The notes: generated from the sequence alone by a model not told the origin. A stretch of DNA of 64,000 nt from Hermatobates lingyangjiaoensis (GCA_026182355.1 JAPFBL010000105.1:1479001-1543000), one strand, 5' to 3'; positions 49,672 to 60,439 are shown, counted from the first letter of the stretch. Program-made: numbers and translations.

Positions 49672-50065
49672 GGACTGTTGTGTATACAGGATACCATGTA
49701 CTGACTGTGAAATGTCTTACATTGGACAGACGAGCAAAGGTCTTCTTACAAGGATAAAACAGCACAAATACTCCATCAGAAGAGAGGACGAAAAGAGTGC
49801 CTTGTTCATTCACATAAGAGACAGTAATCATGTGATTAATTGGAATGAAGCAAATGAATTAATATACGTGTCTTCAGAAAGAAGAAGAAATATCGTAGAA
49901 AGTGCGCTCATAAAGAACTTTTATGAGAGGTTGATGAACAATAGCCTAGGACTCTACAAATTAGATGAAGTTTTGATTAACGGGATAATTAAACAGATGA
50001 AGACTTCATTATTAAACACATTCAGGGTTGCCATCAATTCTGGAAATTTCAATCAGCCAAGTTAA
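49672..50065 (+). CDS. PLE GIY-YIG endonuclease domain, 5'-truncated, right copy
   Basis: About 131 codons of the C-terminal end of a Penelope-like element protein. In this family the GIY-YIG domain nicks DNA to start target-primed reverse transcription. The segment shows CCVYRIPC in the GIY position, CTDC as half of the zinc motif typical of PLE endonucleases, SYIGQT as the YIG box, the conserved Arg in GLLTRIKQH, HIRDSNH as the two histidines and VESALIK with the catalytic Glu. It ends at a TAA after FNQPS. The reverse transcriptase is absent. The frame opens further upstream to 49475, but that part is the antisense of the other arm. No promoter is visible, so this is most likely a dead fragment with a strikingly intact reading frame. 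Confidence 0.8.
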
Positions 50066-50094
50066 CAAGTATTTATTGTTTTTTTAGTTCACTT

Positions 50095-50130
50095 GCTCTC
50101 CGAAGATGTGTTAACGAAAGGCCTTAGAGC
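50095..50130 (+). ncRNA. Hammerhead type I-like motif in PLE 3' UTR, right arm
   Basis: Thirty bases after the stop codon: GCUCU pairs with AGAGC as stem I, the core is CCGAAGA (CUGAUGA with U4 to C and the variable position 7 as A), stem II is a short GU-GUUA-AC, GAA follows, AGGCCU supplies A15.1 and U16.1 with a self-complementary stem III, and U is the cleavage-site base. The motif lies in the same place as in the fold-back elements at 14448 and 35216. U4 to C is expected to reduce activity. Confidence 0.5.
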
Positions 50131-50168
50131 ATTGTTTTAAAAAATTGTTTTCATTGTGGTAAATTAAT

Positions 50169-50170
<2 letters not shown>

Positions 50171-50214
<44 letters not shown>
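50171..50214. repeat. (TA)n tract at right end of PLE palindrome
   Basis: An uninterrupted AT run that directly follows the right arm. Confidence 0.95.
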
Positions 50215-50219
<5 letters not shown>

Positions 50220-50940
50220 CTCAAACCTACACAGATCGAAACAACTACAATCAATGGTTCAGACAACAGTCGTCGTATTCAGTCAATCATATCAAAGTAG
50301 AAATGTAAGAATTTTATTATTGACCAAATATTATTGTCTATTTTATTCTAGACTTCCATATATTGACTGAATACATTTTGCCTGCTTTACCTTCTCCTAT
50401 TGCCAAAATTGTGTTAGAAAAATTGATTAAGTAATTCGTTTTGTTCTGTGAAATTTTTAGTCCTATAAAATTTTTAATTTTGGTCATAATTTATTTTATT
50501 TCAATATATATGTACTTTAAATCGTGAAAAAACATCTGATTGTTACTTTTTTTTTGATCAATTTTCCTTTTCTTTTTATGTATATATGTTAAGTGACACT
50601 TTAATAATTGTTATAAACAACATTTAAACAAAACATGGTTAAATGTATTTGTTGTAAGCGATGTTCTAGTGTTGTAATATCTTGATCTAGTGTTGTAAAC
50701 GAGAATATACACTTGATCATATAAATTATAATTTAAAGTCTGTATCAACCTTAACAGGTGATTAGTACCACCACAATATTAGAGAATAAATGGTTTGCCA
50801 AGTAGTGGAATATATTTATGATTTTTTAAACTCATTTTTGGACAAAATTAAGACACAATGAGTGAGACAAATGAATGCAGATAAACCAATTTTAAATTCA
50901 AATAAAATGTATATAGAAGAGTGATGACTAAAGTACAGTA
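50215..50940. other. No gene seen
   Basis: AT-rich sequence without recognisable content. Confidence 0.5.
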
Positions 50941-50944
50941 AGTG

Positions 50945-51195
50945 GAGAGAATCCCGGAAACAGTTGGCTGTGAAAGGTCAGCTCTGCGGGGAGCCAAGGC
51001 CAGCAGCTAGCCTCAACCTAGACCTCCCAGAGCTTCACGACCTGTTCTGCCACATCCTTCAGAGTCACTATCAATCAACAAGCCTCCGCGAAAGCAAGCC
51101 TTGTGCCTGTCATTAGCGCAGAGACAACTTCAACAATTCACTTCGGTGTTTTTAGAGTGGGTCGCCCAGAGAGCTGCAAGAATTGGAAGGACATG
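50945..51195. other. GC-richer island
   Basis: About 250 bases of balanced composition ('cagctctgcggggagccaag', 'cctcccagagcttcacgacc') in an AT-rich setting, with a second patch at 51490-51590. No long frame or clear splice site was found. It may be a non-coding exon or conserved element. Confidence 0.25.
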
Positions 51196-51599
51196 CGCTT
51201 AAAAGTCTTATCACAAGGATATCACCGTTTTCATTAATGTTATCACTATTACACCTGTTGATGCAGGTTCATTTAAACAAGCTGCTTAAGCCTACAATCA
51301 ACTTTAATATAAATAACTCGTTTGAAATACAAACCATTGTTTTGATACAAAATGAATGAAATAGGGAAGCTCTAGAGTGAAACTAGTAAGACACATTGAA
51401 ATATATGATTAATCAAATAGAATGAGAGAGTGAACGAGTAATTTAAGCCCTATCAATTAAAAGTGGTAGAGATTGCGTAGTTAATTATGAAGGAGCTTGC
51501 ACCGGGCGACTCTAGCCACGCCGAGCAGACACTCTGTGTGGAACAGCCCTGCGTCGAATAGCCGGTGTCAAGGGCCTTGTATCAATGAGCTAATCCAAT

Positions 51600-54500
51600 T
51601 ACCAATAGAAAAGTTAATAAGAAAAAGCCAGAAACATAGCTTAACAGAGAGTATTCTCAATATGCCTGCTAATCTAAAACAACGTGGGATTTAATAGTAA
51701 TGTAATCAAATGAAATTAAAACATCGTAGGAGAACATAATATCTACAAATTTAATTTAGATATTTAAAGTACATTGCATTTTAAATATTGATGGTTTCAT
51801 AGTTATTGTAATTAATTTCTTTAAATGTGTTCATTTATAAATTCTTTCAATTCAATTCTATCAATTCATGACTTTCATGATTTGTTTTCTTGTTTTGACA
51901 TATACAATTTTAATTAAATTAAGGTAAACAAATCCGATAAATGGCAACTAGTGAAACTACCAACGTAATAATCCATTGTAAACTTCCATTGACAAGCGGT
52001 ATAAAAACTATGCCAAAATATAAACAAACAGCGCACACAAGTTGAACAGAATTATTATCTCCAATATGACATTACATCATTGATTTACGATTAATTTGAC
52101 CTCGTCAATGTCTTCACAGGGTCAGTCTTAATTACTGTGTAAAATTGTACCAAGCTTAACAAAACCATTTGAGAATACATAGAAACTATCAGATAAACAT
52201 TGAGTTTTATATTTATAGATTAATTTTAAGTGTATCACTTAAACTATTATTTCTTTTTGTTATAAATGTGTTTTTTCAGTTCTGCATACTTGTATTCCCA
52301 TACGCAGTGGAATCAATAACATGTCCTTAGAATTTATGTTTCAACTTTGTTTTAAGTCTCCATTCTTTGCATTTATACATTTCTTCGAAAGTTGTGAGTG
52401 CATTCAACATGACTTCTATGGTAACTAAATGGGCTACATGTCTTATACCCCACGAGATTATCAACCATGAATGGCTAGTTCATGCACGCTGGAATGGACC
52501 ATGCACGGTGCAAGTGACTGCCTCAGGGCCTTCTTGAGTTCACAGCAATGAATCTATAATTAATTCTTATGTTTTAGGATCAAAAGACTAAGATTCAAAT
52601 ATTTATGAATAGGCAATAGCTAAAATCAGAATTATTCCGTTGTTTATGTTTTACTAATTCAGTATATTTCTTTATATGTTTCTGACACTAATTCTATGTT
52701 TTCTTTTGGGTGGTCAATCAAATCATGATATATGAACACTGTTCATTTGATTGTTCTCACGATGTGTGTGCCTGAAGTGATTCAGTGCATATTTGTTCAC
52801 GTAATTTGTGCGACATTTTAATGGATAGTTATTGTGGTTTACTATTATAAGGTCATCATGTTTTGATTTAAACCCCCAGAAATTAACACGTATGAACAAT
52901 ACGTGACAATTTCATCTGACTCTTTACAGATGGACTTGCCATTGCAGACATTGTAGTAAAACACCACACCATGCATGTAAAACACCACCACAGGCCATGC
53001 ATGCATGGTCCTTATGACTTGATGTAACGAGCTTCTTCAGACAATTACATTCGTGTTTCCTAAGTGGTGAAAAAAACCTTGTTTGTTGTGTTTTGACCGG
53101 CAGTGATGAATCATCCCTAAACTACTAGTGTACAATCAAAACTAGAACATTTACATTATAAAAACATTATCATGTAAATTAAATTTTTACATTTCTACAT
53201 TAAAATTCTTTATTTTACCAAAGACGATATTTTTTCCAGAGAAAACATCTCATACATCTGTAATACTGCCGTATCATTAAAGTTGCCAGGTATTCTTCTA
53301 GAAGTGATGCAGACAGCGGTCACCTAAGCAAACCTGTAGCTGTATTCCAAAACCCTCTTAGATCCCACAAAATGCTTTTTCTAGGTTTTTTATTTTTTGC
53401 CCCACTTTTAATCTTGTTTTAACTCTTTTTGTCGGAGGCTATTCGACTGTAATCTCCTACTTTGATGACATCACAGTTTTCATCCCTTTATTATCTTTAA
53501 GCTAATTTTATCTTAACTGTCATCTCTAGTGACGTCATCTTTGTGACCTCTCTTTTTCTGGTAGTTAATTTGTGGTCATTTTCATTCCTTATGACGTCAT
53601 CATTTACCAATCCAGGTTTTCTAATAACATAATGCCCATTATTCGTGACAGACTTTATTTTTCAAGATGTCTCTGTGAATGACTCGTAAATCTTTTTTAA
53701 GTAGCATATATCCTTAGTCTACTCATAAAAAACCAATACTACATTGAAGACATGCAATACCACACAAACAATTTTGTTTGTTTCTAGTTGCCGAGAACTG
53801 TGCAATGTGCCACTTATACAGTGTGACACTGATCTTTGATCTATACAAAAACAATGAAGAACAGGTATTATCAGTCGTTCTTAAAAAAAGATAAGCGTTA
53901 ATGGTGAATTTAGGTGCAAATACAATCACATTGAAAAGGAATGTTGGTATGTACATACTCAACAAAATTATCCCGGTTCAAATAGGTTTTTTATTGAAAC
54001 GGTTTCTGAAAACTATTCCTCTTCCATGTTAAATAGTTAACTGGATTAATGAAATCCTTTTTTGCACCAAATTACTTCCTTCTAGAAATATATTTTCCTT
54101 TCCTTCATATTTCCCATTTAGCCTGTGGTTTAACAACATAATACAATCCTGATAGTAACTCAAAAAAACGATTGAATATTCGATCTTATCTAGAAGAATA
54201 GTAACAGTAACATAGCTATTTTAACCTACTCTGTTAAAGTTTATATATACCACGCGCACTAATTGAATAATTGGCATCTGAAAAGTTACCTTCTGAAAAC
54301 AAAGTTCTCAAAAAAACGTTTCTCACATGGTTTGTTAAGCAATAACCTTGTAAGTTTTTATAAATCTCTGCTTAATGTAACAGTAACTTTTAACTGAGCA
54401 CTTCTGGTACAAAACCAGTAAAAAACGCAATGTTGTCAAATCATAATTACAAAAACAAGTTATAGAAAATTAAAGCGTACTTATCTGTTGTATTATTAAT

Positions 54501-54920
54501 TAACATAAACATTTAATATATTTATAAGTAATTTCATTTAGCCACAAATTTTCTGACAGTTTTAAAGAATAGACATTAAAATGTGGTTGCTAAAATTCAA
54601 GAAGTTCTAACCGTTAGAAGAGTAAATATAGCCTAAAAACGCTTATACTAATCCCTACCTGTTCTACATTTGCATTTGTTACCATAAACTTAGAAAATAA
54701 TTTCATAGATCTAAGTGTATAATGACAACACATGAATAAATTTAAAAAAAAAAGTAAAATGCATTTTAAGGATTTATTTTGAAATGTAAAAGGTGAGAAA
54801 TATTTGAAAATGTTAAAAGGATTGTAATAAGGATGGTAATTTTCAGAAAACAGCTCTCTTTTCTTCTGTCACTTGACACTGATGTATCCTTCTTACTATT
54901 ATCAAGCTAATGGGTAACAC
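51600..54920. other. No gene seen; CRE-like sites at 53529 and 53591
   Basis: AT-rich. A stretch at 53450-53600 has two exact TGACGTCA palindromes and a related TGATGACATCA. A near-palindrome 'ggccatgcatgcatggtcc' lies at about 52993. Confidence 0.35.
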
Positions 54921-54923
54921 CAA

Positions 54924-54931
54924 CTATAACC
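54924..54931. repeat. Target site duplication of hAT element, left
   Basis: CTATAACC lies immediately before the left terminal inverted repeat and is identical to 55736-55743. Eight bases is the length hAT transposases produce. Confidence 0.85.
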
Positions 54932-55735
54932 CAGTGGCGATTTCTCAGGGAATGCAACACATGCATTGCATGCATAGAATTCATCTTTAAAGAAACCAAA
55001 ATGTTCGAGACTCGAAATATTTAAAGGAACCCCCTTTTTTTTATTCCACTACACGCTAAGGAACCATTTTCTATGATTGCGCTAAGCTTCCCAATACAGG
55101 GGTTTACTCTTATCATTTCTGGTTAATGAAAATGGTCTTAATTGCCAAGAGAAACAAGAACGAAGTTTGCATACACTGCAACTCAGGCTTGCTGAGCTCC
55201 TCAAATACATACTGGAAAGTGATTTGCACACAGGTCTTCCGGAAATTTATAAACTCATGAATTTGGTTATGACTATTCCCATAACAACAGCAAGTGTTGA
55301 GAGATCGTTTTCTGCCCTCAAAAGAATTAAAAGTTATTTACGAAGCTCCCAAAGTGAAGAGCGATTGTCTAATTTATCCCTAATTTCAATTAAAAGACAT
55401 TTACTTAAAGATCTCATGGCAGATAGAGAGAAGTTTTATGGCTTTGTTATCGAAGAATTTTGCAAGAAGTTTTTATTCAAATGATGTATTGTGTATCTCT
55501 TTCTTTAATAAAAACATTTTTTGCCTATTTTTATTGTATTGGTTAATAAAAGTTAATGTTAAAGGTATTTCCAAACAAAACCTGATTCAAATCCCCATAA
55601 AATGTTTTTAATACATCATTATTCTTTTGTGCAACATGAAAAGACTGAACATGAGAATTAGAAGGGTATTTCTCTGTATTTCTTTTATTCTTTGAAAATT
55701 GCATGCCTAAAGAAAAAGGTCAGGAGTCGCCACTG
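54932..55735 (+). mobile_element. hAT DNA transposon, internally deleted, 804 bases
   Basis: The left end CAGTGGCGATTTCTCA and the complement of the right end CAGTGGCGACTCCTGA form terminal inverted repeats, with 9 perfect bases and then 4 of 7 matches. An exact 8-base duplication CTATAACC flanks both ends. Only the C-terminal part of the transposase remains inside, so the element cannot move on its own. It would need a related full-length transposase. Confidence 0.85.
55146..55484 (+). pseudogene. hAT transposase C-terminal dimerisation domain, partial
   Basis: The frame reads RLAELLKYILES, then LPEIYKLMNLVMTIPITTAS, then VERSFSALKRIKSYLRSS, then EERLSNLSLISIKRH, ending in a stop at 55484. 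ERSFS-LK-IK--LRS followed by RL--L-L--I is the signature of the hAT family dimerisation region, closest in style to ZMYM1-like proteins derived from hAT elements. In complete enzymes this region completes the catalytic fold and holds the last acidic residue. The RNase H core and BED zinc finger are absent. There is no ATG near the open start, which supports a truncated exon. 'aataaaaa' at 55507 may serve as a poly(A) signal. Confidence 0.85.
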
Positions 55736-55743
55736 CTATAACC
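55736..55743. repeat. Target site duplication of hAT element, right
   Basis: CTATAACC follows the right terminal inverted repeat and is identical to the left copy. Confidence 0.85.
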
Positions 55744-57890
55744 ATATAGAATATGTACAGTTATAAATGGTATTACATATGTCACTGTACAACTTTGTAA
55801 TATTAGTTTGGTTTTACATAAATTTACCACATAATTACATTTTTGAATCAATACAAGTTCAAGATTTTAGCTTTTTAACATGCACGTGAGCACTTTTTAT
55901 TTGGATATTATATATTACAGTGACCAAGAAGAAACATGTGTTTTATATTTGTATAGATTTGGTAAAGAGAACCCCTGAATCCATTTCGATGATATCTGCC
56001 TGCGTGTGGCTGGGTGTCTGTTCAAAGTATTTTTAACACGCCACAGGTCGAACTGTTGGATAGATCACAGTAACATTTAACAGATAAATAGCTCTTGGAG
56101 GTAAATTTGTATTTTCAAATAGATACCAATTGTTTATGTCAAAATTAGAATTATTTTAATCTGCCTTCTTAGTCATTCTTAAAACTTTAATAACAACTTA
56201 ATATTGAATTGTCGTGATAATAATTTCAGAAATTTAAAATATTTGACGAGGGATTATTTTACTAAAGAGAACAACTATAAAGTTCCTTCTTCAAGAAGTT
56301 GTCAGCTTGTTCCATACAATCATTAAATATTTGATATAGTTGATAACATATCAATTATATAATTGATAATGTAATATTACGTATAAGTAACTATAAGAGG
56401 GTGTAATAATATGACAATGTATAGTAAAGTTGAGTGTAGACTTCTCCAGATTTGTTGACTTATTATTTACACATATTCTTATTATTATCTGCACATAAAT
56501 AATCTTATTTTCTATTTCTCTCAATTTGGCCAGTATTTAACTCACCTCTTCGAGCATGAGCATTAACAGCTTCATTTTAGCCTCCAGGGCTTGCCTAAAG
56601 ATTCATCTTCTAAACTTCATTTTGCCTTGAGTAATTAGTCTGAATACTTTTCTCTCACTGTTTTTTCAATTATGATTTTCTCCTGATGATGAATTGATGT
56701 TAAAATATGGATCATTACAATTTTCTTGTTTTATGCTGTAATTTTTAGTTTTATTAAATTTGGTTGAACTTCCAAATTTAAATGGAGGGTTGAAGAAGTT
56801 TGTATCTGAGCCCTCCATTTTATCAGGAGTAAAAGTAGCCAAGCACAATGGTTAGGGGAAAATCAATCAGACAAGGAGAAAGTCAGCTACATTAAACACT
56901 TCTGCTGTGGAAGTGTTTAATAAAAGTGAGAAAATAGTAACAAGGGAGAGAATGGTTCAAGGTAAAAATAAACGAAGACAAAGAAAATAAGAAAAAAAAA
57001 GATAAATACATATAATAAATAATTAAATAAATAATGCTTAATAATAAATAAATATTTAATAAATAGTTATAAATATAATTTTTAAAAAACAAACTTATCA
57101 AGAATGGTTAAGTGCGCTATTGATTATCCTAGAGCCAAGGAGGCAAATATGTGCTTCCTTTTATTCAATACATATTTATAATGAGGTACATGACAGTTTT
57201 GTAGCGTCTTATTACATTTTTGTTTAATACTTCTAAATGCATTGCCTTTTAGACTTGGTCGGATAATATATTTTAGTGACCAGGAAAACCATTGTCATAG
57301 TTAAAATAAATAATTAAAGTCAAAGAACTCGCTCAATATATTTGTAAAGGCTGTTTGGATGAGGTGAGGTAAAAGACATGAGTGTGCTTACTTCATTGTC
57401 TCAGTGTTATTCCTAGGTTTTACAGTTCCCGAAGAAGTTTTCTCCTGGAGAACAGAACAAACCTTTGGTGTACCAGTTCACAATCTTTGATACATGTACC
57501 TTTAAAAGTTCATAGGTAGTCATTTAGTGCGAAAAAAATAGTATTCACAGAAAAAATGAGCATAATAATAATAAAAGAAATATAATACTAACTATAATTT
57601 TCAGAATTTAAAAATATGAACAAAAAATATTTACGTCTCTTTTTAAGTGGTCTTAATGGTTAATAAAAATAAGTTATATTTTTCTACTGTTGATTATAAA
57701 TTAATTTGCATATTCATGGTCTCCCTCAACTGTATATACTTCAGCTGGCAATGGTTCTTGTTCATTTTTCATATGGCCTGTACAACTATTCACTCTTTAC
57801 CTTGTCTTCTGCTATGTGTCTTACCCAACCTCCACAACATCAAACTAGAGTCTGCTTACTCTCCAATCCACCTATTTAATTTTACTCGGA
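55744..57890. other. No gene seen
   Basis: AT-rich, with short frames only. The purine-rich segment at 56930-57090 is low complexity. Confidence 0.5.
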
Positions 57891-57892
57891 TA

Positions 57893-57949
57893 ATAGAAAT
57901 AAATGCTCTGATGACATAAATTGAAAGGCCTCAGAGCATTTATTTCTAT
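57893..57949 (+). ncRNA. Hammerhead-like hairpin with 17-base stem I
   Basis: 'atagaaataaatgctct' pairs perfectly with 'agagcatttatttctat'. Between them lie GAUGA, CAUAAAUU, GAA and AGGCCU-C. Using CUGAUGA (57908-57914) as core, the parts are GAA (57923-57925), A15.1 to U16.1 in the self-complementary AGGCCU (57926-57931) and C57932 as the cleavage base. The CU of the core would compete with two pairs of the long stem, and stem II is too short to be clear. It resembles the PLE motif at 50095-50130. Confidence 0.45.
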
Positions 57950-58026
57950 TGTTTTCCTTTTTCCTTGTCGTTTAAACCTTATATATATGTATAAGATCAA
58001 CCACAATATGAAATGGAAAAAAAATA

Positions 58027-58068
58027 CGAAGATCTTTCAACCGTAAAATAAGTGGTCTCGCCAGAGTC
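58027..58068 (-). ncRNA. Hammerhead type I-like motif, left arm
   Basis: The minus strand has GACU, CUGGCGA (A6 to G), GACCAC...ACGGUU, GAA, AGAUCU and U. The catalytic A6 is changed, so this copy is probably inactive. Confidence 0.4.
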
Positions 58069-58106
58069 AAAAAACCAACGGATTGGGTTTTTTGAGTTGG
58101 GTTTTT

Positions 58107-58149
58107 GACTCTGAAGTAGACCGCTTCTTAGGGTTGAAAGATCTTAGTC
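58107..58149 (+). ncRNA. Hammerhead type I-like motif, right arm
   Basis: GACU, CUGAAGU (A9 to U), AGACCG...GGGUU, GAA, AGAUCU, U and AGUC. The 3' half is canonical and one 5' core residue is off. Confidence 0.45.
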
Positions 58150-58243
58150 TTTTTTTCCCCCACATTTCATATTGTTGTTTGATCATTGATTGTTATTTCA
58201 CGTGTTTATGTGAAATATTATATATATATATATATATAAAATT

Positions 58244-58423
58244 AAAGTTTATCAGAACTTGGTCAGTTCTTCAGGTTCAAATTAAACTCTCATTGACAAC
58301 GTTTCGGTTTTTATTTGAAACCGAATAATGAGCCTATGAAAAAGGTTTCAAATAAAAATCAAAACATTGGCAATGAGAGTTTAATTTGAACCTGTAGAAC
58401 TGACCGAGTCATAATAAACTTTA
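58244..58423. mobile_element. Palindromic PLE-type element, GAAACGUUGUC class
   Basis: Arms of about 80 bases (58244-58322 and 58342-58423) share 'aactgacc', 'ggttcaaattaaactctcat' and 'aaagtttat'. The minus strand of the left arm has CC-GAAACGUUGUC, in which AC/GU forms a two-pair stem III and C is the cleavage base, the usual PLE hammerhead 3' half. The right-arm copy is mutated (AAAACAUUGGC). The 5' box (CUCAUUA at best) is poor. The left end meets the previous element across a single TA tract (58218-58238). Confidence 0.5.
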
Positions 58424-60430
58424 GTTTTGTTTCTATTTCAAACTTTCAGATAGCTCTTCAATGATGATACCCGTTGCAGTTTAAGATCGTTTGGGAAAGC
58501 TCTTATTTAGCTATGGCATGCCAAACATTCCCTTGGCCCAAATTTAATCAGAGAACGGATTTAAATGTCAATGTGTTCGTTATATTTTAGGCCGGTATTG
58601 TTTTCATTCAAGTATTTCTTTTTTCTGATCACTTCTATCATTTATCAATTTCTTGGCATTATTTGAATTTAATACTATTTAAATATTTTCTCTTTTCTTT
58701 ATTCACTTTACTGTTGCCCAAGTTGACTCTTTATTTGGTTTTATATTGATAAAAAATGTATTCTTCGTCCTTACTTTTGCACTCTTTTCCTTAGTTTTTA
58801 ATCTATGACTATTTATATTCATCTTATATTCATTTTGGTAACAGAATATTATTTTTATTCCCTCTGGATTCAAGATAATTTAGTGTGTCACTTTTCAACA
58901 GTTTATGCACCATTTCACGCTACACCTTTATGATTTTTCTTCATTTCACGAACACCTTACCAATGCAACGTATTTATGCTCTATCAAGTCAAGTTATGCT
59001 TAAGATATCAGTGTTTAGGTTTTTTAAAAAAGCTTTTAGGAAGCTCTTATTTAGTTAAGGTATGCCAGAAATTCTTTTAGCCCCAATTGAATTAGGGCCA
59101 AGAAACCATTGGCCAAGAATCCAATTAAAAAAAAACATTAGAAACACTAATGTAAACTGTTAATTAACTGCTTACATCAGTGAATAGTTCAAAATTGTGT
59201 ATTTTGAACATATCTAAGTGCGTAACTTTATATGCTTCTGTAAAGATAAATAAAACTTCTATGGTACATAAATCAAATTCGACAAAACCGTTTTTTTTTT
59301 TAAATGAATGAATCAAAAGAAGTATCAGTGTTTGATAGCGTGAGGTTTACCTCAATATTGGTCAATATACCCCAGGTGCAGCGCATAGCTTTACTCTACC
59401 CCTCCCCTCACGTGGTTGTGGGCTTTCTGTCTCATCTTGATCAGTTGTGTTCTAACATGTTGGGAAAAATTGGTATGATATATTCCCGTCATTCCTAGCA
59501 GATATACCAAACGTTTATCGCTAAAATAAATGTATATATGGTATTTGATACTTGCTTTCTTTTTTCTCTGCCTTTAATATGTATGTAGATGGTAAATAGT
59601 TAGAAATGATTGTACAAGACTTCGACATTTTGTGTGTATTGTATACACATATGATGTCATATCATAGTTTGGTACTGAGGAACACCTCTCGTAAGATTCA
59701 GTTATAACTTATCTTGACATGTTTGGAAGGTTTGCAGTCATGTTTGGAACAATACGTAATGTTAGGTATTTCAAGTCGTTTTGTGTGCGACTATGTCAGG
59801 TGGAGCGTAGGATCGAACACCACCTCCTATTGTGACTACTGCAGTGGAACAAGTGATGGCGGAAACTGGCGGTGTCTTCTAGAGGATATCACATCTATAA
59901 ACGTGGTAAAAAAACGACTTACTCCAATTAACTATATAACCAAACGACTCTTTAAACTCCTTAAAACTTAAAAACATTTAGAAAACTGCAAGGGCAGAAC
60001 TTTACAACATTTAAAAATAATTGTAACATAAAAATTAATTTGGAGCACAGGTTGGCATACCTCAAGACATTTAGTAGGTTCTTTGTAATGGAAAAGAAGA
60101 AAACTTTTGAGAAATACTTTTTAATTAAAACCATTTATGAAACGATAAAGACAAAAACTTGAAATGAATTGAAAAAAAATACTATATAAAAACTAATTGG
60201 TAACTCTGTCTGGCGTATGAATACAAATCCATCAAGCTCATTGTAATGGAAACCTTCCGAAACAGAGCGAGTAGAGAAGAAAATTAAGAGGATTGATTGA
60301 TTCATTTGTCTAATAATTAATTATTACTTGCTTCTCGTAAAAGTATGAAACATATTAAAACAATTTAAATATATCAATAGTATTTTCTCAAAAAACCAAA
60401 GTGGAATAATGTGAATTTTTGGCGCAGGGT
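58424..60430. other. No gene seen
   Basis: AT-rich. An 85-codon frame at 59714-59971 includes a Cys-rich stretch (CDYCSGTSDGGNWRCLLED) that I do not recognise and that may be repeat-derived. A CACGTG E-box lies near 59410. Confidence 0.35.
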
Positions 60431-60439
60431 AAGAGAGGT

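Larger units (their letters stand above)
49134..50172. mobile_element. PLE palindrome: two divergent 3' ends, 500-base arms
   Basis: Arms 49134-49633 and 49673-50172 are reverse complements over 500 bases around a 39-base spacer (49634-49672), and I saw no mismatch where I compared them. Each arm holds, from the centre outward, the end of a PLE ORF (GIY-YIG endonuclease domain), its stop codon, a hammerhead-like motif and the 3' terminus. The right arm runs directly into a (TA)n tract, and the left one does so after 33 further bases. The reverse transcriptase part is missing, so both copies are 5'-truncated and joined head to head. The near-perfect identity means recent formation, gene conversion between arms, or a sequencing or assembly fold-back artefact. 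Confidence 0.8.
57981..58240. mobile_element. Fold-back element with hammerhead-like motif in each arm
   Basis: Arms 57995-58079 and 58096-58184 are near-complementary. The right end continues with 'attgattgttatttcacgtg' and 'tttatgtgaaat' into a TA tract, the same terminus as at 14448 and 35216. This and 14448-14668 belong to one family of head-to-head dimers, here more diverged. Confidence 0.6.

Noticed and set aside
57995..58328. 81-codon ORF at 58083-58328 and similar frame at 14343-14540
   Set aside because: Their shared residues (CGLIIDCYFTCLCEI-type) come from translating the same non-coding fold-back terminus, not from a conserved protein.
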